From contig NZ_JAKIKY010000001.1 of assembly GCF_023349185.1 (NCBI RefSeq), positions 434,001-498,000 of the forward strand: DNA of 64,000 nucleotides. Reading direction: 5' to 3'. The stretch's first letter is position 1; each line of letters opens with the position of its first letter. Of the stretch, positions 9,667 through 19,010 are shown one piece after another. The notes beneath the pieces were generated by a model that saw only the letters and a program-made list of their open reading frames with translations, searched no databases and had not been told where the DNA came from. The translations under genes were made by a program, and so were the position numbers. This DNA comes from Shewanella aquimarina. Its GTDB lineage: Bacteria > Pseudomonadota > Gammaproteobacteria > Enterobacterales > Shewanellaceae.

Positions 9667-10959
9667 ATGTCAGAAGAAGCATTTGACGCGATCGTCGTTG
9701 GTGCCGGACTCGCAGGCTGTGTTGCCGCCTATGTCCTGGCCAAAGAAGGCGCCGATGTATTGGTGATCGAGCGTGGTAATTACGCCGGCAGCAAAAACAT
9801 GACGGGCGGCCGCCTCTACGCCCATAGCCTGGAAAAGATCATCCCAGGCTTTGCCAAGGAGGCCCCCATAGAACGCAAGGTCACCAAGGAAAAGGTCACC
9901 TTCCTGACCGATGATACCGGCGTCACCCTGGACTATCACAATGGCCGCGATCAGAGCCCGGTGCAGGAGTCTTACACCCTGCTACGCGGTGAGTTTGACC
10001 AATGGCTACAGGGCAAGGCCGAAGAGGTGGGCGCACAATTTATCACCGGCATTCGTGTCGATGAGATCCTCACCCAGGATGGCAAGGTCATCGGCGTCAA
10101 AGCCGATGGCGACGAGCTCACGGCAAAGGCAGTGATCTTGGCCGAAGGGGTCAACCCAGTGCTGGGCGAACAGTTAGGCATGGTGAAACCTAAGGTGAGC
10201 GCCGATGCCATGGCGGTTGGCGTGAAGGAGTTGATCGAACTGCCTGAAGCCGTGATCAAAGACAGATTTAACCTGCAGGATGACGAAGGTGCCGCCTGGC
10301 TGTTTGCCGGCTCTCCCTCTAACGGCCTGATGGGCGGCGGCTTTATCTATACCAACCGCACCAGCATCTCATTGGGTATTGTCTGTGGCCTGCATGGCAT
10401 AGGCGAATCGGATAAGAGCGTACCTCAGATGCTGGAAGACTTTAAGAATCACTCGCTCATCAAGCCGCTCATCGAAGGCGGCAAGCTGCTGGAGTACTCA
10501 GGCCACGTGGTGCCCGAGGCAGGCCTGAACATGGTGCCTAAGCTGGTCGATGATGGCGTGCTTATCACGGGTGATGCCGCCGGATTCTGTCTCAACGTAG
10601 GCTATACGGTGCGCGGCATGGATCTCGCCATCGCCTCTGGAGAGGCTGCGGCCAAGGCAGTACTCGCGGCACGCGCCCAGCAAGACTTCTCGGCCCAGGG
10701 CCTGAGCAGCTACCAGAGCCTGCTGGAAGAGAGTTTCCTGATGAAGGACATGAAGCTGTACAAGCAGCTCCCCGCCTTCATGGAGACGCCACGCATCTTC
10801 AATCAGTATCCAAAGATGGTGGCCGACATCATGCACGAGATGTTCATCATAGACGGAACCCCTGCCCAGCCGCTGCGCAAGACCCTGCTCAAGCACTGTA
10901 AAGAGGTGGGGTTCATGAACCTAATCAAAGATGGTTATAAAGGAGTCACATCAATATGA
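9667..10959 (+). CDS. fixC: FAD-dependent ETF:quinone-type oxidoreductase FixC
   Basis: ETF-QO-like flavoprotein, 430 aa, linking the quinone or reductant pool to FixAB. An N-terminal dinucleotide-binding motif VVGAGLAGCVAAYVLAKEGA is followed by ERGNYAGSKNMTGGRLY. A second FAD motif LITGDAAGFCLNVGYTVRGMD lies near residue 300. The C-terminal membrane-associated region fits FixC. The last 4 bp overlap fixX (ATGA), indicating translational coupling. Confidence 0.96.
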   Translation: MSEEAFDAIVVGAGLAGCVAAYVLAKEGADVLVIERGNYAGSKNMTGGRLYAHSLEKIIPGFAKEAPIERKVTKEKVTFLTDDTGVTLDYHNGRDQSPVQESYTLLRGEFDQWLQGKAEEVGAQFITGIRVDEILTQDGKVIGVKADGDELTAKAVILAEGVNPVLGEQLGMVKPKVSADAMAVGVKELIELPEAVIKDRFNLQDDEGAAWLFAGSPSNGLMGGGFIYTNRTSISLGIVCGLHGIGESDKSVPQMLEDFKNHSLIKPLIEGGKLLEYSGHVVPEAGLNMVPKLVDDGVLITGDAAGFCLNVGYTVRGMDLAIASGEAAAKAVLAARAQQDFSAQGLSSYQSLLEESFLMKDMKLYKQLPAFMETPRIFNQYPKMVADIMHEMFIIDGTPAQPLRKTLLKHCKEVGFMNLIKDGYKGVTSI

Positions 10960-11243
10960 CCGAAGCAGTCAATGTCGACGTGAAATTGGGTGTCAATAAG
11001 TTCTATGTCGATGAGGGACACCCGCACATCATTTTAAAAGACAATCCCAATATCCAGGAGTATCGCAAGCTGGTAAACGCCTGCCCCGCGGGTCTCTACA
11101 AACTGGAGCAAGACGGTAGTGTACGTTTCGACTCCGCCGGTTGTCTGGAGTGCGGCACCTGCAAGTTTCTCTGCGGCGAGACCATTCTAGAGAAGTGGGA
11201 GTACCCGAGAGGAACGTTCGGCATCGAATACCGTTACGGATAA
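10956..11243 (+). CDS. fixX: ferredoxin-like protein FixX
   Basis: Small 95-aa iron-sulfur partner of FixC. CPAGLYKL near residue 44 and CLECGTCKFLC near residue 66 are the ferredoxin cluster motifs. The C-terminal WEYPRGTFGIEYRYG is typical of FixX. Its start overlaps the fixC stop. Last gene of the fix operon. Confidence 0.96.
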   Translation: MTEAVNVDVKLGVNKFYVDEGHPHIILKDNPNIQEYRKLVNACPAGLYKLEQDGSVRFDSAGCLECGTCKFLCGETILEKWEYPRGTFGIEYRYG

Positions 11244-11474
11244 CACGATATTAAATGGATTTATATATTTAGAGTCTTTAATCGTTATTATCGCGCCAAT
11301 AATACCGTCATGAATGTCGACTATTCAGGCAGCTGAATATTAAACCCGGCATTATCAATAAAATTTATTTTATTGTGCGCGATAAAAAATAACCAAAGCC
11401 CTACACCGATCACGAAGTTATAAATTAACAATTAACAGACTTTAAAACTGAACAGAAAACTTGGTTACATCACC

Positions 11475-11491
11475 GTTTACAAAATGTAAAC
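11475..11491. promoter_or_regulatory. perfect inverted repeat, candidate operator
   Basis: GTTTACAAAATGTAAAC: 7-bp arms around AAA, about 140 bp upstream of the MFS start. The shape fits a dimeric repressor site. The regulator is unknown. Confidence 0.4.
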
Positions 11492-11573
11492 CAGATAAAA
11501 TAACAGCGCAGGCAACAGATTATAAAAAAGATCATATGTACAAATTTAAACCTATGTACATTTTAACGCCTGA

Positions 11574-11592
11574 CACAACCCAATTGGTTGTG
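11574..11592. promoter_or_regulatory. inverted repeat just upstream of MFS gene, candidate operator
   Basis: CACAACC-CAATT-GGTTGTG, perfect 7-bp arms, 36 bp before the ATG at 11628. Its position overlaps the likely transcription or translation initiation region. Confidence 0.45.
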
Positions 11593-11627
11593 ATTTAAAT
11601 TAACAAGTTAAGTCGGTGGTTAGAAGC

Positions 11628-12941
11628 ATGAAATCAAAGAAGAGTTTCGATGATTTGGAGTTTACTCCGCTTCATAAAAAAATAATGTTATGGGGAAGTG
11701 GTGGTCCATTCCTCGATGGTTATGTCTTAGTCATCATTGGGTTAGCCTTACAACAGCTAACCCCCGCCCTAGCACTGGACGCCCAGTGGATCGGTCTCGT
11801 CGGCGCCGCAACCTTAGTCGGCCTGTTTATCGGCACTGCGCTATTTGGCTATGTCGCCGATCTGTTCGGACGCAAACTGATGTTCATGATAGACATCATC
11901 GCCATCGCCGTCCTCTCCTTCGCAACCATGTTCGTCTCCTCTCCCATAGAACTGGTGATACTACGCTTCCTCATCGGCATCGTCATCGGCGCCGATTACC
12001 CCATCGCCACCTCTATGGTTGCCGAATTCTCGCCAACCAAACAGCGCGCCTTCACCATGGGCTTCATCGCCGCCATGTGGTATGTGGGCGCGACGGCCGC
12101 CAACATGGTGGGTTACCTGCTGTACGATGTGCAAGACGGCTGGCGCTGGATGTTTGGCAGTGCCGTCATCCCCTGTTTAGTCATCCTACTCGGACGATTC
12201 CATCTGCCGGAATCCCCAAGATGGCTGCTGAAGAAGGGACGCACCGAGGAGTGCAAACAGGTGATGAACCAGTTTTTCGGCAAAGATATCAGCCTGAATT
12301 TTGAAACGGCGGAGCAAACCAAATACAGCAAATTATTTGAGCCGGTTTATCTGAAACGCATCCTATTTGTCGGCATCATCTGGACCTGCCAAGTGATCCC
12401 TATGTTCGCCATATATACCTTTGGCCCCGAGATCATCGAACTGCTGGGCTTCACCGACGGCAAAGATGCGGCCCTGGGTAATATTGTCATCAGTATCTTC
12501 TTCATGGCGGGCTGCATTCCGGCCATGTACTGGCTCAATTCCATCGGCCGTCGCCCCCTACTCATCGGCAGTTTTGCCATCATGACAGCGGCACTGGCAT
12601 TGCTTGGCGTGGTCAACAACCCCAGCATCTGGCTGATTGTGGCGGCGTTTGCCATCTATGCCTTCTTCTCTGGCGGCCCGGGGATCCTGCAGTGGCTCTA
12701 CCCTAACGAGCTGTTTCCGACAGAGATTCGCGCCTCGGCGGTGGGAGCCGTGATGTCCTTCAGCCGCATAGGCACCATTGTTTCCACCTACTGCCTGCCA
12801 CTCTTTATGGCGAGCTATGGCATATCGGCCACCCTGCTGGTTGGCGCGGCGATCTCGCTCCTGGGTCTGCTGGTATCTGTCTTTATGGCGCCCGAAACCA
12901 AGGGACTGGCACTAGAAACAACCAGTGCAGCCGACTTTTAA
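11628..12941 (+). CDS. MFS transporter (sugar porter/metabolite-H+ symporter type)
   Basis: Inner-membrane major facilitator of about 437 aa with twelve hydrophobic segments. The conserved loop signature GYVADLFGRKLMFM appears after TM2, with RFLIGIVIGADYPIATSMVAEF in TM4 and LPESPRWLLKKGR after TM6. These are hallmarks of the sugar porter/metabolite symporter branch. I prefer the ATG at 11628 over the in-frame GTG at 11616. It lies downstream of fixX and upstream of a porin, so uptake of a carnitine-related compound is a reasonable but unproven guess. Confidence 0.88.
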   Translation: MKSKKSFDDLEFTPLHKKIMLWGSGGPFLDGYVLVIIGLALQQLTPALALDAQWIGLVGAATLVGLFIGTALFGYVADLFGRKLMFMIDIIAIAVLSFATMFVSSPIELVILRFLIGIVIGADYPIATSMVAEFSPTKQRAFTMGFIAAMWYVGATAANMVGYLLYDVQDGWRWMFGSAVIPCLVILLGRFHLPESPRWLLKKGRTEECKQVMNQFFGKDISLNFETAEQTKYSKLFEPVYLKRILFVGIIWTCQVIPMFAIYTFGPEIIELLGFTDGKDAALGNIVISIFFMAGCIPAMYWLNSIGRRPLLIGSFAIMTAALALLGVVNNPSIWLIVAAFAIYAFFSGGPGILQWLYPNELFPTEIRASAVGAVMSFSRIGTIVSTYCLPLFMASYGISATLLVGAAISLLGLLVSVFMAPETKGLALETTSAADF

Positions 12942-13187
12942 TAGGTATTTCATGACGAAACCATATCCATATTAAAAACAAGGATAAATAGATTAATAAA
13001 TAGCTAACCAGAACATTAATCAATCAAGAAATAACACTATCTATAAATCATTACCACTCTTGCTGAGTTCAGGTAAGGAGGCTTTACACACTTTGAAAAC
13101 AACAGGATATATATAAATTCTTATATCAATAAAGAAAAAGTAATAAGTAAACACACTGCAACACAGATAAATAATTAATTTGGAAAT

Positions 13188-14318
13188 ATGATGATGAATA
13201 AAAAAACATTTTGCCTTTCTATTTTAGCCAGTGCCATGGCACTGAGTAGTTTCAATACTTTTGCTGCCGAAGAGGATGGCATTAATATTCACGGCGCCGT
13301 GCGTGTTAACTATGCCTATAAAGACTATAGCGAGAGTTCTAAGGATAAAGGCGGCGACTTTTCATTCGACATGGCCTCGCTAAGATTCGACGGCAAGCTA
13401 GGAAACTGGGGATTAAAATCAGACTATCGTTTCACCTCTGGCACCAACTACATCAAGTATGGCTACGCCTTCTATGATCTCAACCCAGAGTGGCAACTTC
13501 AGATGGGTATCAACCAGGTGCCTTTCGGTAACAGAGATTATATTTCAAATAGTTACTGGTTCGGCCTGCCCTACTACCTGGGCTTCGAAGATGACTATGA
13601 CATCGGCGTAAAAGCCACCTTCGAGCGCAATGGCTGGCATACCGACATGGCCTTCTACAAAGGCGCCGAGTACGGTCCAACCGAAAACAAGCGTTATGCG
13701 GCCGATCTCTACACAGGCACCATTAACGGTACCGAATACAACAACGAAGAGACCAATCAGATCAACCTGCGCCAGACCTATACCTTCGAACATCAGGGCG
13801 GCACCACCACGCTGGGTGCATCCTTAGAGGCCGGTCAAATCTACAACGCCAAGACCGGCAATAACGGCGATCGCTACGCCGTCGCCGCCCACCTCAACAC
13901 AGTATTCGATGGCTGGAACATTCAACTGCAGGCGATGCAATATGAGTTTGATGCAGCCGATGCCGTCGATGACAACAAGATTGCCGTATCTGTGGTGAGC
14001 TGGCAGTACGAGGTGGCTTCAAAGGGGCAGATCTATAACCTGAACATAGCTAAGACCATCCCTACCGATTGGGGCAGCATCAAGTTCTACAACGATTTCG
14101 GCCTGATGACACCTGACGTTGAAGACGAGACCTACGACAACAGTATGCAGAACGTCTTAGGTGCCGCACTATCGGCCGGCCCAACTTACACCCATATCGA
14201 CTTCATCATGGGTAAAAACATGACCTTCTCTACCGCCAACAACGACCATGTCGGCCTACCCGAAATGGGTGACGATTGGGACAAGCGTATCAACATCAGT
14301 ATGGCCTACTATTTCTAA
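13188..14318 (+). CDS. outer-membrane porin
   Basis: 376-aa precursor with a signal peptide (KKTFCLSILASAMALSSFNTFAA). The rest is acidic, aromatic-rich and amphipathic and ends in MAYYF, the C-terminal phenylalanine used for outer-membrane barrel assembly. Segments such as LRFDGKLGNWGLKSDYRF and LNPEWQLQMGINQVPFG resemble 16-strand phosphate/general porins (OprP/OprO-like). Three ATG codons in a row open the frame (13188, 13191, 13194); GGA spacing favours the third slightly. It follows the MFS gene by 246 bp and has its own terminator. Confidence 0.82.
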   Translation: MMMNKKTFCLSILASAMALSSFNTFAAEEDGINIHGAVRVNYAYKDYSESSKDKGGDFSFDMASLRFDGKLGNWGLKSDYRFTSGTNYIKYGYAFYDLNPEWQLQMGINQVPFGNRDYISNSYWFGLPYYLGFEDDYDIGVKATFERNGWHTDMAFYKGAEYGPTENKRYAADLYTGTINGTEYNNEETNQINLRQTYTFEHQGGTTTLGASLEAGQIYNAKTGNNGDRYAVAAHLNTVFDGWNIQLQAMQYEFDAADAVDDNKIAVSVVSWQYEVASKGQIYNLNIAKTIPTDWGSIKFYNDFGLMTPDVEDETYDNSMQNVLGAALSAGPTYTHIDFIMGKNMTFSTANNDHVGLPEMGDDWDKRINISMAYYF

Positions 14319-14430
14319 CCGCCAGTGTGGTCAATCGGCTATCGGACGCCACCCTCATTCGATAGTCGATGACCACCTTTTAGGGTCAGCTCCGAGTTCG
14401 TTTAACGCTGTACGACTACCTTTTGGCCCA

Positions 14431-14457
14431 GCCTTCGCCCCGTCGAAGGCTTTTTTT
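14431..14457 (+). terminator. intrinsic terminator after porin gene
   Basis: GCCTTCG/CGAAGGC, a perfect 7-bp stem with a 6-nt loop, followed by seven T. It ends only 25 bp before the chemoreceptor ATG. Confidence 0.9.
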
Positions 14458-14482
14458 AATTTATCAATGAGGTTATCAGCGC

Positions 14483-16117
14483 ATGTTCAAGCTTAAAAAC
14501 CTAGCCGTTAATCACAAGATAGCGCTCGCCTTTAGCTGTATCGCCGTTGCCATAGTGGCTCTCAGCATGATGCTAATTTCGGGACTCAATCAAACACGTG
14601 ACAATATTCTCACCCTGACGGATGAGGTGCTGCCCAACGTCTTGCTGGTCGAGAAAATTAAGTTTGTCACTATCTTCATTCGCCGAGATCAATTCAGTTT
14701 TCTTCCCAGTATTGGCGACCCCGAAATGACGAGCTGGATGCAAACGACAGACGATATGATCCAAGATGTCACTAGGATGATCGACTCCTACGAGAAAGCC
14801 ATTAAAACCGACGCCGAGCGTCAGGCGTTTATACTGGCAAGAACACATTGGCGCGATTACCTCGCCGCCCAGAGTGGCTTTAACGAGATAGTGTTGAAAC
14901 AAGATTTAGCCGGGGCAAACACTTACCTGCTCAGTTCATACAAGCAGTTCAACAAGATGCAAGAAGCCCTAAACCAGCTCACCGCTATCAATGTGACCCG
15001 TACCGAAGCCGACAGAGTCAGCACCCTAGAAGGTGTGAGTCGCACCAGCATTAAAACCTATATAGGTATCGCCGCCGTATTTGTACTTATGGCATTGATG
15101 ACACTTCTACTGGGCAGGCAGATTCGCGCACCGCTGCATGCCGTGATGCAGATGGCTCAGGCAATTGCCAGTGGTGATCTGACCTATAACATAGATCGCA
15201 AGCAGATAGGCACAGATGAATTCGGTCAACTAGCCGATACCTGTATCAGCATGCAAAACAATTTAACGGCCTTGGTAACTCAGATCAGTGCCGCGGTAGA
15301 GCAGCTAAGCACCTCTATCGAAGAGGTCAGCGCCATCTCTACCCAGTCTTCTCAAGGCATGGCCGCGCAGCAAAGTGAAATCACCATGGTCGCCACGGCA
15401 ATGCAGCAGATGCAGGCCACGGTCAATGAAGTCGCCATGAATACAGAGGAAGCCTCTACATCGGCCAACGCCGCCAATGACTTTGCCGACCGAGGCAACC
15501 AAGAGGTCAAACATAATATCCAGGCCATCGAACGGGTCTCCACTGTGATCGACGAGGCCGGAGAAATGGTGGCGCAACTGGAGAAGGACTCTGCCAGTAT
15601 TTCCATGGTCGTAGACGTGATTGGCAGTATCGCCGAACAAACAAACCTGCTGGCGCTCAATGCCGCCATCGAGGCCGCTCGGGCCGGCGAGCAAGGCAGA
15701 GGCTTCGCGGTAGTTGCCGACGAGGTGAGAACCCTGGCCGGCAGGACTCAAGATTCTACTCGTCAGATAGTGGAGATTATCGAGAAACTGCAACAAAGAG
15801 CCGTCGAGGCCGGCAGCGCCACCAAACAAAGTTGTGAGATGATTCGTCGCTGTGTGTCACAGAGCCTGGCAGCCGGCGATAAGATAAGCGAAATCGAAGT
15901 CGCCGTTGCACAGATTGCAGCGATGAACATTCAGATCGCCAGCGCGTGTAGCGAACAAAACTCGGTGACCGAAAACCTCAGCCAAAACATAGAGCGAATA
16001 AATGTCTCCTCGGCAGAGGCTGCTCAGGGTGCCAGCCAGACGGCCCAGGCCTGTATTGAGTTGAGCCAACTCTCCCTGGAACTAAAAACCATGGTCGATC
16101 ACTTTCAAACGACCTAG
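14483..16117 (+). CDS. methyl-accepting chemotaxis protein
   Basis: 544-aa transmembrane chemoreceptor. TM1 lies at about residues 12-33. A periplasmic four-helix-bundle-like sensor of about 155 residues follows, then TM2 (about 190-210), a HAMP domain, and a cytoplasmic signalling domain. The hairpin tip contains the near-invariant [29 protein letters not shown] (in pieces) and [20 protein letters not shown] upstream is a good ribosome site. Because it follows the porin and carnitine genes it might sense a related compound; the sensor does not reveal the ligand. Confidence 0.95.
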   Translation: MFKLKNLAVNHKIALAFSCIAVAIVALSMMLISGLNQTRDNILTLTDEVLPNVLLVEKIKFVTIFIRRDQFSFLPSIGDPEMTSWMQTTDDMIQDVTRMIDSYEKAIKTDAERQAFILARTHWRDYLAAQSGFNEIVLKQDLAGANTYLLSSYKQFNKMQEALNQLTAINVTRTEADRVSTLEGVSRTSIKTYIGIAAVFVLMALMTLLLGRQIRAPLHAVMQMAQAIASGDLTYNIDRKQIGTDEFGQLADTCISMQNNLTALVTQISAAVEQLSTSIEEVSAISTQSSQGMAAQQSEITMVATAMQQMQATVNEVAMNTEEASTSANAANDFADRGNQEVKHNIQAIERVSTVIDEAGEMVAQLEKDSASISMVVDVIGSIAEQTNLLALNAAIEAARAGEQGRGFAVVADEVRTLAGRTQDSTRQIVEIIEKLQQRAVEAGSATKQSCEMIRRCVSQSLAAGDKISEIEVAVAQIAAMNIQIASACSEQNSVTENLSQNIERINVSSAEAAQGASQTAQACIELSQLSLELKTMVDHFQTT

Positions 16118-16147
16118 GGTTCCCTCCCGCTGCGATGATAGCTATCT

Positions 16148-16182
16148 GGCCCTGTGGTATTTACCCCAGGGCCTTTCTGTTT
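16148..16182 (+). terminator. intrinsic terminator after chemoreceptor gene
   Basis: GGCCCTG with a matching CAGGGCC (one asymmetry inside the stem), followed by TTTCTGTTT. Confidence 0.8.
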
Positions 16183-16265
16183 CGCTTAACGGATAAGATT
16201 GCAATACAATAACAATTCACTCTCTAGTAGCTTCAACATTAACCACTAAAAATAACAGAATAGCC

Positions 16266-16517
16266 ATGGCCCGCCCCAACAAGAAAGCCCCCAGCCGCAG
16301 CGTCGAAATTTACTGCGCCCAATGCAAGACGCGCCTGTTCAAATATCGAAAAGGAGGAAAAGGCGCCCTGGTCAAATGCTTCAAGGAGCGCATCGTTGAG
16401 GACGACACTCATACGCCCTGTCACTGTCCATACTGTGAGCAATGCTTTGCCCGTGACACCTTGATAAGAGGCGTACCCGCTTTTAAGATTATCGGCGGCA
16501 AAGTCATAATGAAATAG
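16266..16517 (+). CDS. small zinc-ribbon protein, function unknown
   Basis: 83 aa, basic. CAQC (about residue 18) and CHCPYCEQC (about residue 53) would make a zinc ribbon. The N-terminus is Lys/Arg-rich (MARPNKKAPSR). No signal peptide. The fold suggests nucleic-acid or protein binding, but no named family was recognised. No strong ribosome site precedes the ATG. The frame lies alone between the terminated chemoreceptor and the next gene. Confidence 0.7.
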   Translation: MARPNKKAPSRSVEIYCAQCKTRLFKYRKGGKGALVKCFKERIVEDDTHTPCHCPYCEQCFARDTLIRGVPAFKIIGGKVIMK

Positions 16518-16682
16518 CTAACCGTTTGCGAAGTAAGGTAAAAATATTTAGTCTTGGTTTAAAACCATTCGCAGTGGCTAAAGGAATCGTAAACTTAAAT
16601 GGATGGCCCCATGGTATTCGCCAAGCGCTCACAAAACGTCTCGATTGCCAGCCCTGGGTTAACATCATGGCTGAAACTTGCT

Positions 16683-17516
16683 ATGAGCCAGACCAGGTTC
16701 ATGCTCGCCGCCCTGGCCTTGATACTGTTTAGCGTTAATAGCAACGCCTGCGAACTCATCATGGGCTATCGCACCAGTGAGCGCCTGCCCTACATACATG
16801 CCGAGCCGGATAATCAGGGGCTCTATCTTGCGCTTTATCAGCTAGCCAGCGAGCGAATTGGTTGCTCACTCAAGGTGTACAGGGCACCCAAGAAGCGAAT
16901 ACTCAGGGCGCTGCGGCTAGGCAAGGTGGATTTCTACCCTGGCTTTGGCTTTACCCAAAAGCGTAATCATTATGCTTACTTCATTGCCAATGGTCTGTTC
17001 GAGAGATACACGGGGATCAGCCACTCGGGAATAGAGGAAATAAGCTCACTCAATGATCTTGTCACCACCCCCTACGTGCTGCTCATTTCTCCCGGCGGCT
17101 ATGATCTCGATGGCATTCCCAAGGGGGTCATTACACGCCGCCCCCCCGAGATGGATGCCGCTCAGGCCTTTGAGCTGTTGAGCACGGGTAAGGGGGACTT
17201 TTTCAGCTATGACGAGACAACAATAAGGTATGAGTTGGCACACCATCCTCATCCAGAGCTCAAGCTTCACCCCAAATGCTGTGAACCGATGCGCGACATG
17301 TACCTGGGATTTTCACGGGCCAGTCGCTATTTTAAGACCTCACCCAATCCCGATTACGATCCCGGCCAAGCCGACTCCATCGCCAACAGAAGACGGCTCT
17401 TGATGCCCGGCAGTAAGGCTCATGCCCTGGCCGACGAACTGGAGAGAATGCGTGCCAGCGGTGAGACAGAAAGGATAAGAGAGAGCTTTTTCGCACCGAG
17501 TCAGGTCAGCCACTGA
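16683..17516 (+). CDS. periplasmic solute-binding-like protein (SBP_bac_3 type)
   Basis: About 277 aa. A signal peptide (MSQTRFMLAALALILFSVNSNA, then CELIMGYRTSERLPY) precedes a domain with the GLYLALYQLASERIGC and LRLGKVDFYPGFGFTQKR features of family 3 amino-acid-binding proteins. I chose the ATG at 16683 because the signal peptide begins there. An ATG at 16599 with AAGGA 13 bp upstream would add 28 residues. No permease genes are adjacent, so it may be a stand-alone sensor or binding protein. Confidence 0.7.
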   Translation: MSQTRFMLAALALILFSVNSNACELIMGYRTSERLPYIHAEPDNQGLYLALYQLASERIGCSLKVYRAPKKRILRALRLGKVDFYPGFGFTQKRNHYAYFIANGLFERYTGISHSGIEEISSLNDLVTTPYVLLISPGGYDLDGIPKGVITRRPPEMDAAQAFELLSTGKGDFFSYDETTIRYELAHHPHPELKLHPKCCEPMRDMYLGFSRASRYFKTSPNPDYDPGQADSIANRRRLLMPGSKAHALADELERMRASGETERIRESFFAPSQVSH

Positions 17517-17789
17517 CATGACTTCTGCCTCACACAGTCAATGACTTGAATAGCTTGAGTGACTGAATGATGGCTTGAACAACGGCTTGAGCAAAAGCTT
17601 AGGCAGTGCCTGCGACTTTATTGTGTCACAATCTGCGATTATGCTATGACTGGCTATAGGCTAAGGCCAAATCCAAGCTTGGCCTGTTGCATCGATCGCT
17701 CACTAGACTAAACTGCGTCGGTGAAGGCTAATGGATAAGCGAAATGGAAAGCATAAATTGGCATAGGAAATTGGCATAAGGAAACAAGG

Positions 17790-17921
17790 ATGAACTCACT
17801 ACTCAAGGCATGGGACGCCACCCCCGAATTACTAAAACCACTCGTTGCTCTGGCATTATTGGGACTCTTGTGTCTCACCGCATTTTTCTTCGGCCGGATG
17901 ATCGGCCTGCTGCTCTACTAA
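17790..17921 (+). CDS. 43-aa single-pass membrane protein
   Basis: Short frame encoding MNSLLKAWDATPELLKPL followed by a hydrophobic helix VALALLGLLCLTAFFFG and ending in MIGLLLY. AAGGA stands 7 bp before the ATG, an ideal spacing. A strong 10-bp hairpin follows the stop. Codon use looks coding. It is too short for homology-based naming from memory; a small inner-membrane protein is inferred. Confidence 0.55.
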   Translation: MNSLLKAWDATPELLKPLVALALLGLLCLTAFFFGRMIGLLLY

Positions 17922-17947
17922 GCGCTAACGAATCGTCAGGCTAGCAT

Positions 17948-17972
17948 CAATCGCCAGACGCGCTGGCGATTG
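17948..17972. other. strong stem-loop between convergent genes
   Basis: CAATCGCCAG/CTGGCGATTG, a perfect 10-bp stem with a 5-nt loop. There is no T-run on either side, so it is perhaps a rho-assisted end or mRNA-stabilising element. Confidence 0.65.
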
Positions 17973-17989
17973 TCTCGGCAAGGCAGAGA

Positions 17990-18577
17990 TCACTCCCGGT
18001 TTTGCATGAAATCTTCGCTGAAGTCGGTTGGCCAATACTTATAGCCTTGCACCGTCGCCTGAGCCGCCGCCCCCATCAGATTGACCTGGTAAGTCTTCAC
18101 CCCGTCGAGATCCACAGATTGATTGGCCGACATCTGCTCATCATTTTCCTTGTATTTGGCACTGGCCTCGGCCTGAGCCTGGCCCTCATAACCCGAGTCC
18201 TTAAACCTTTGTAGCGCATCAGGTTTCATGAACGCCTGCACGAAGGCCATCTGCTTCCAACCTATTCCCGCTCCCACACCACCGGTTGCAAAACGATAGT
18301 AGCTGTTGCTGCCCCCTTCACTGAGTACACAAATTCCACCACCCGTAGACAAGGCAAACAGATAACTGTTACTGCCAGTGCAGACCACATGGGCGATCGA
18401 ATTGGCCACGGCCGATTTAGCAGCGGGATGCTGCGCATAGATACTGGCCAGAGCCTCCTGGGTCTCCTGGCGCGCGTTGGCCTTCTTCGCCTCAGGCGTG
18501 TTACCCGTCGCACAACCCGCAACAAGTGTTACCCCGATAAATGCCATAAGTGTTTTTTTTGTCGAAAATGTAAACAT
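17990..18577 (-). CDS. lipoprotein, YSC84/SYLF-like
   Basis: 195 aa. The signal peptide ends in LVAGC, a lipobox with the acylated Cys near residue 22, followed by Ala at +2, which favours the outer membrane. The body contains SYLFALSTGGGICVLSEGG and YYRFATGGVGAGIGWKQMAFV. This Gly-rich pattern resembles the SYLF (YSC84) lipid-binding domain, a tentative family call. It is monocistronic and convergent with the small membrane protein gene. Confidence 0.7.
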   Translation of the reverse strand: MFTFSTKKTLMAFIGVTLVAGCATGNTPEAKKANARQETQEALASIYAQHPAAKSAVANSIAHVVCTGSNSYLFALSTGGGICVLSEGGSNSYYRFATGGVGAGIGWKQMAFVQAFMKPDALQRFKDSGYEGQAQAEASAKYKENDEQMSANQSVDLDGVKTYQVNLMGAAAQATVQGYKYWPTDFSEDFMQNRE

Positions 18578-19010
18578 ACCAACTCTCTCTTAACGCTAGC
18601 ACAAAATGCGCAAAATAATATTAAACAACTGAATATAAAGCAAAAATTTAATAGACCGCGTAATATAGTCACCCCCTTAGACAAAGCAACAACGAGGAGT
18701 CATTTATGGGATCTCTGTACGAATTTTATTCACACCCTAGATGCGTGCCCCACACTCGTCCCCTTCACTCGTGTCCCACATGAGAAAGCGATAGCCGCGC
18801 AGGGATCTCAAGCCCCAAGATGTGGCTAGCGCAAAAGAGGTAACAGACGCCAAAGAGGTAACAAGCGTTAAGGCGCGACATTTTGTCTCGCCACAGCCTT
18901 AGTTCAGCGATCCCTGTAGCAAGTTAAATGCCCTGCCAAACTCCCCTATTGCTCAGAGAGTAAAACTCGGGTTTGATAGGCCCAACTATGACGAACAGGG
19001 ATTTTTAATC
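18578..19010. other. 433-bp intergenic region
   Basis: Promoter region of the lipoprotein gene (left) and the modA-like gene (right). AAAGAGGTAACA is repeated at 18834 and 18852 (18-bp period). A hairpin GGCGcGACA/TGTCtCGCC lies at 18872-18892. A 25-codon frame at 18706 has GAGGAG upstream, but its codon content is not convincing. No recognised RNA element was found. Confidence 0.5.

Larger units (their letters stand above)
11244..11627. promoter_or_regulatory. intergenic region fixX to MFS gene, with several inverted repeats
   Basis: No gene is seen. The stretch holds TATTCAG/CTGAATA (11322-11339), an AT-only hairpin CAATAAAA/TTTTATTG (11356-11375), a palindrome GTTTAC.../...GTAAAC (11475-11491), two direct TATGTACA words 18 bp apart (11535, 11553), and CACAACC-N5-GGTTGTG (11574-11592). 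The first two may end the fix message. The latter ones sit where operators of the transporter gene would be expected. Confidence 0.6.

Noticed and set aside
13074..13117. AAGGAGG followed by a TTG-started 7-codon frame before the porin gene
   Set aside because: Extremely short with poor start spacing. A chance Shine-Dalgarno word.
18706..18783. 25-codon frame with GAGGAG upstream before the modA-like gene
   Set aside because: Pro/His/Cys/Arg-rich sequence with no coding signature, no hydrophobic pattern and no conserved motif. Likely chance.
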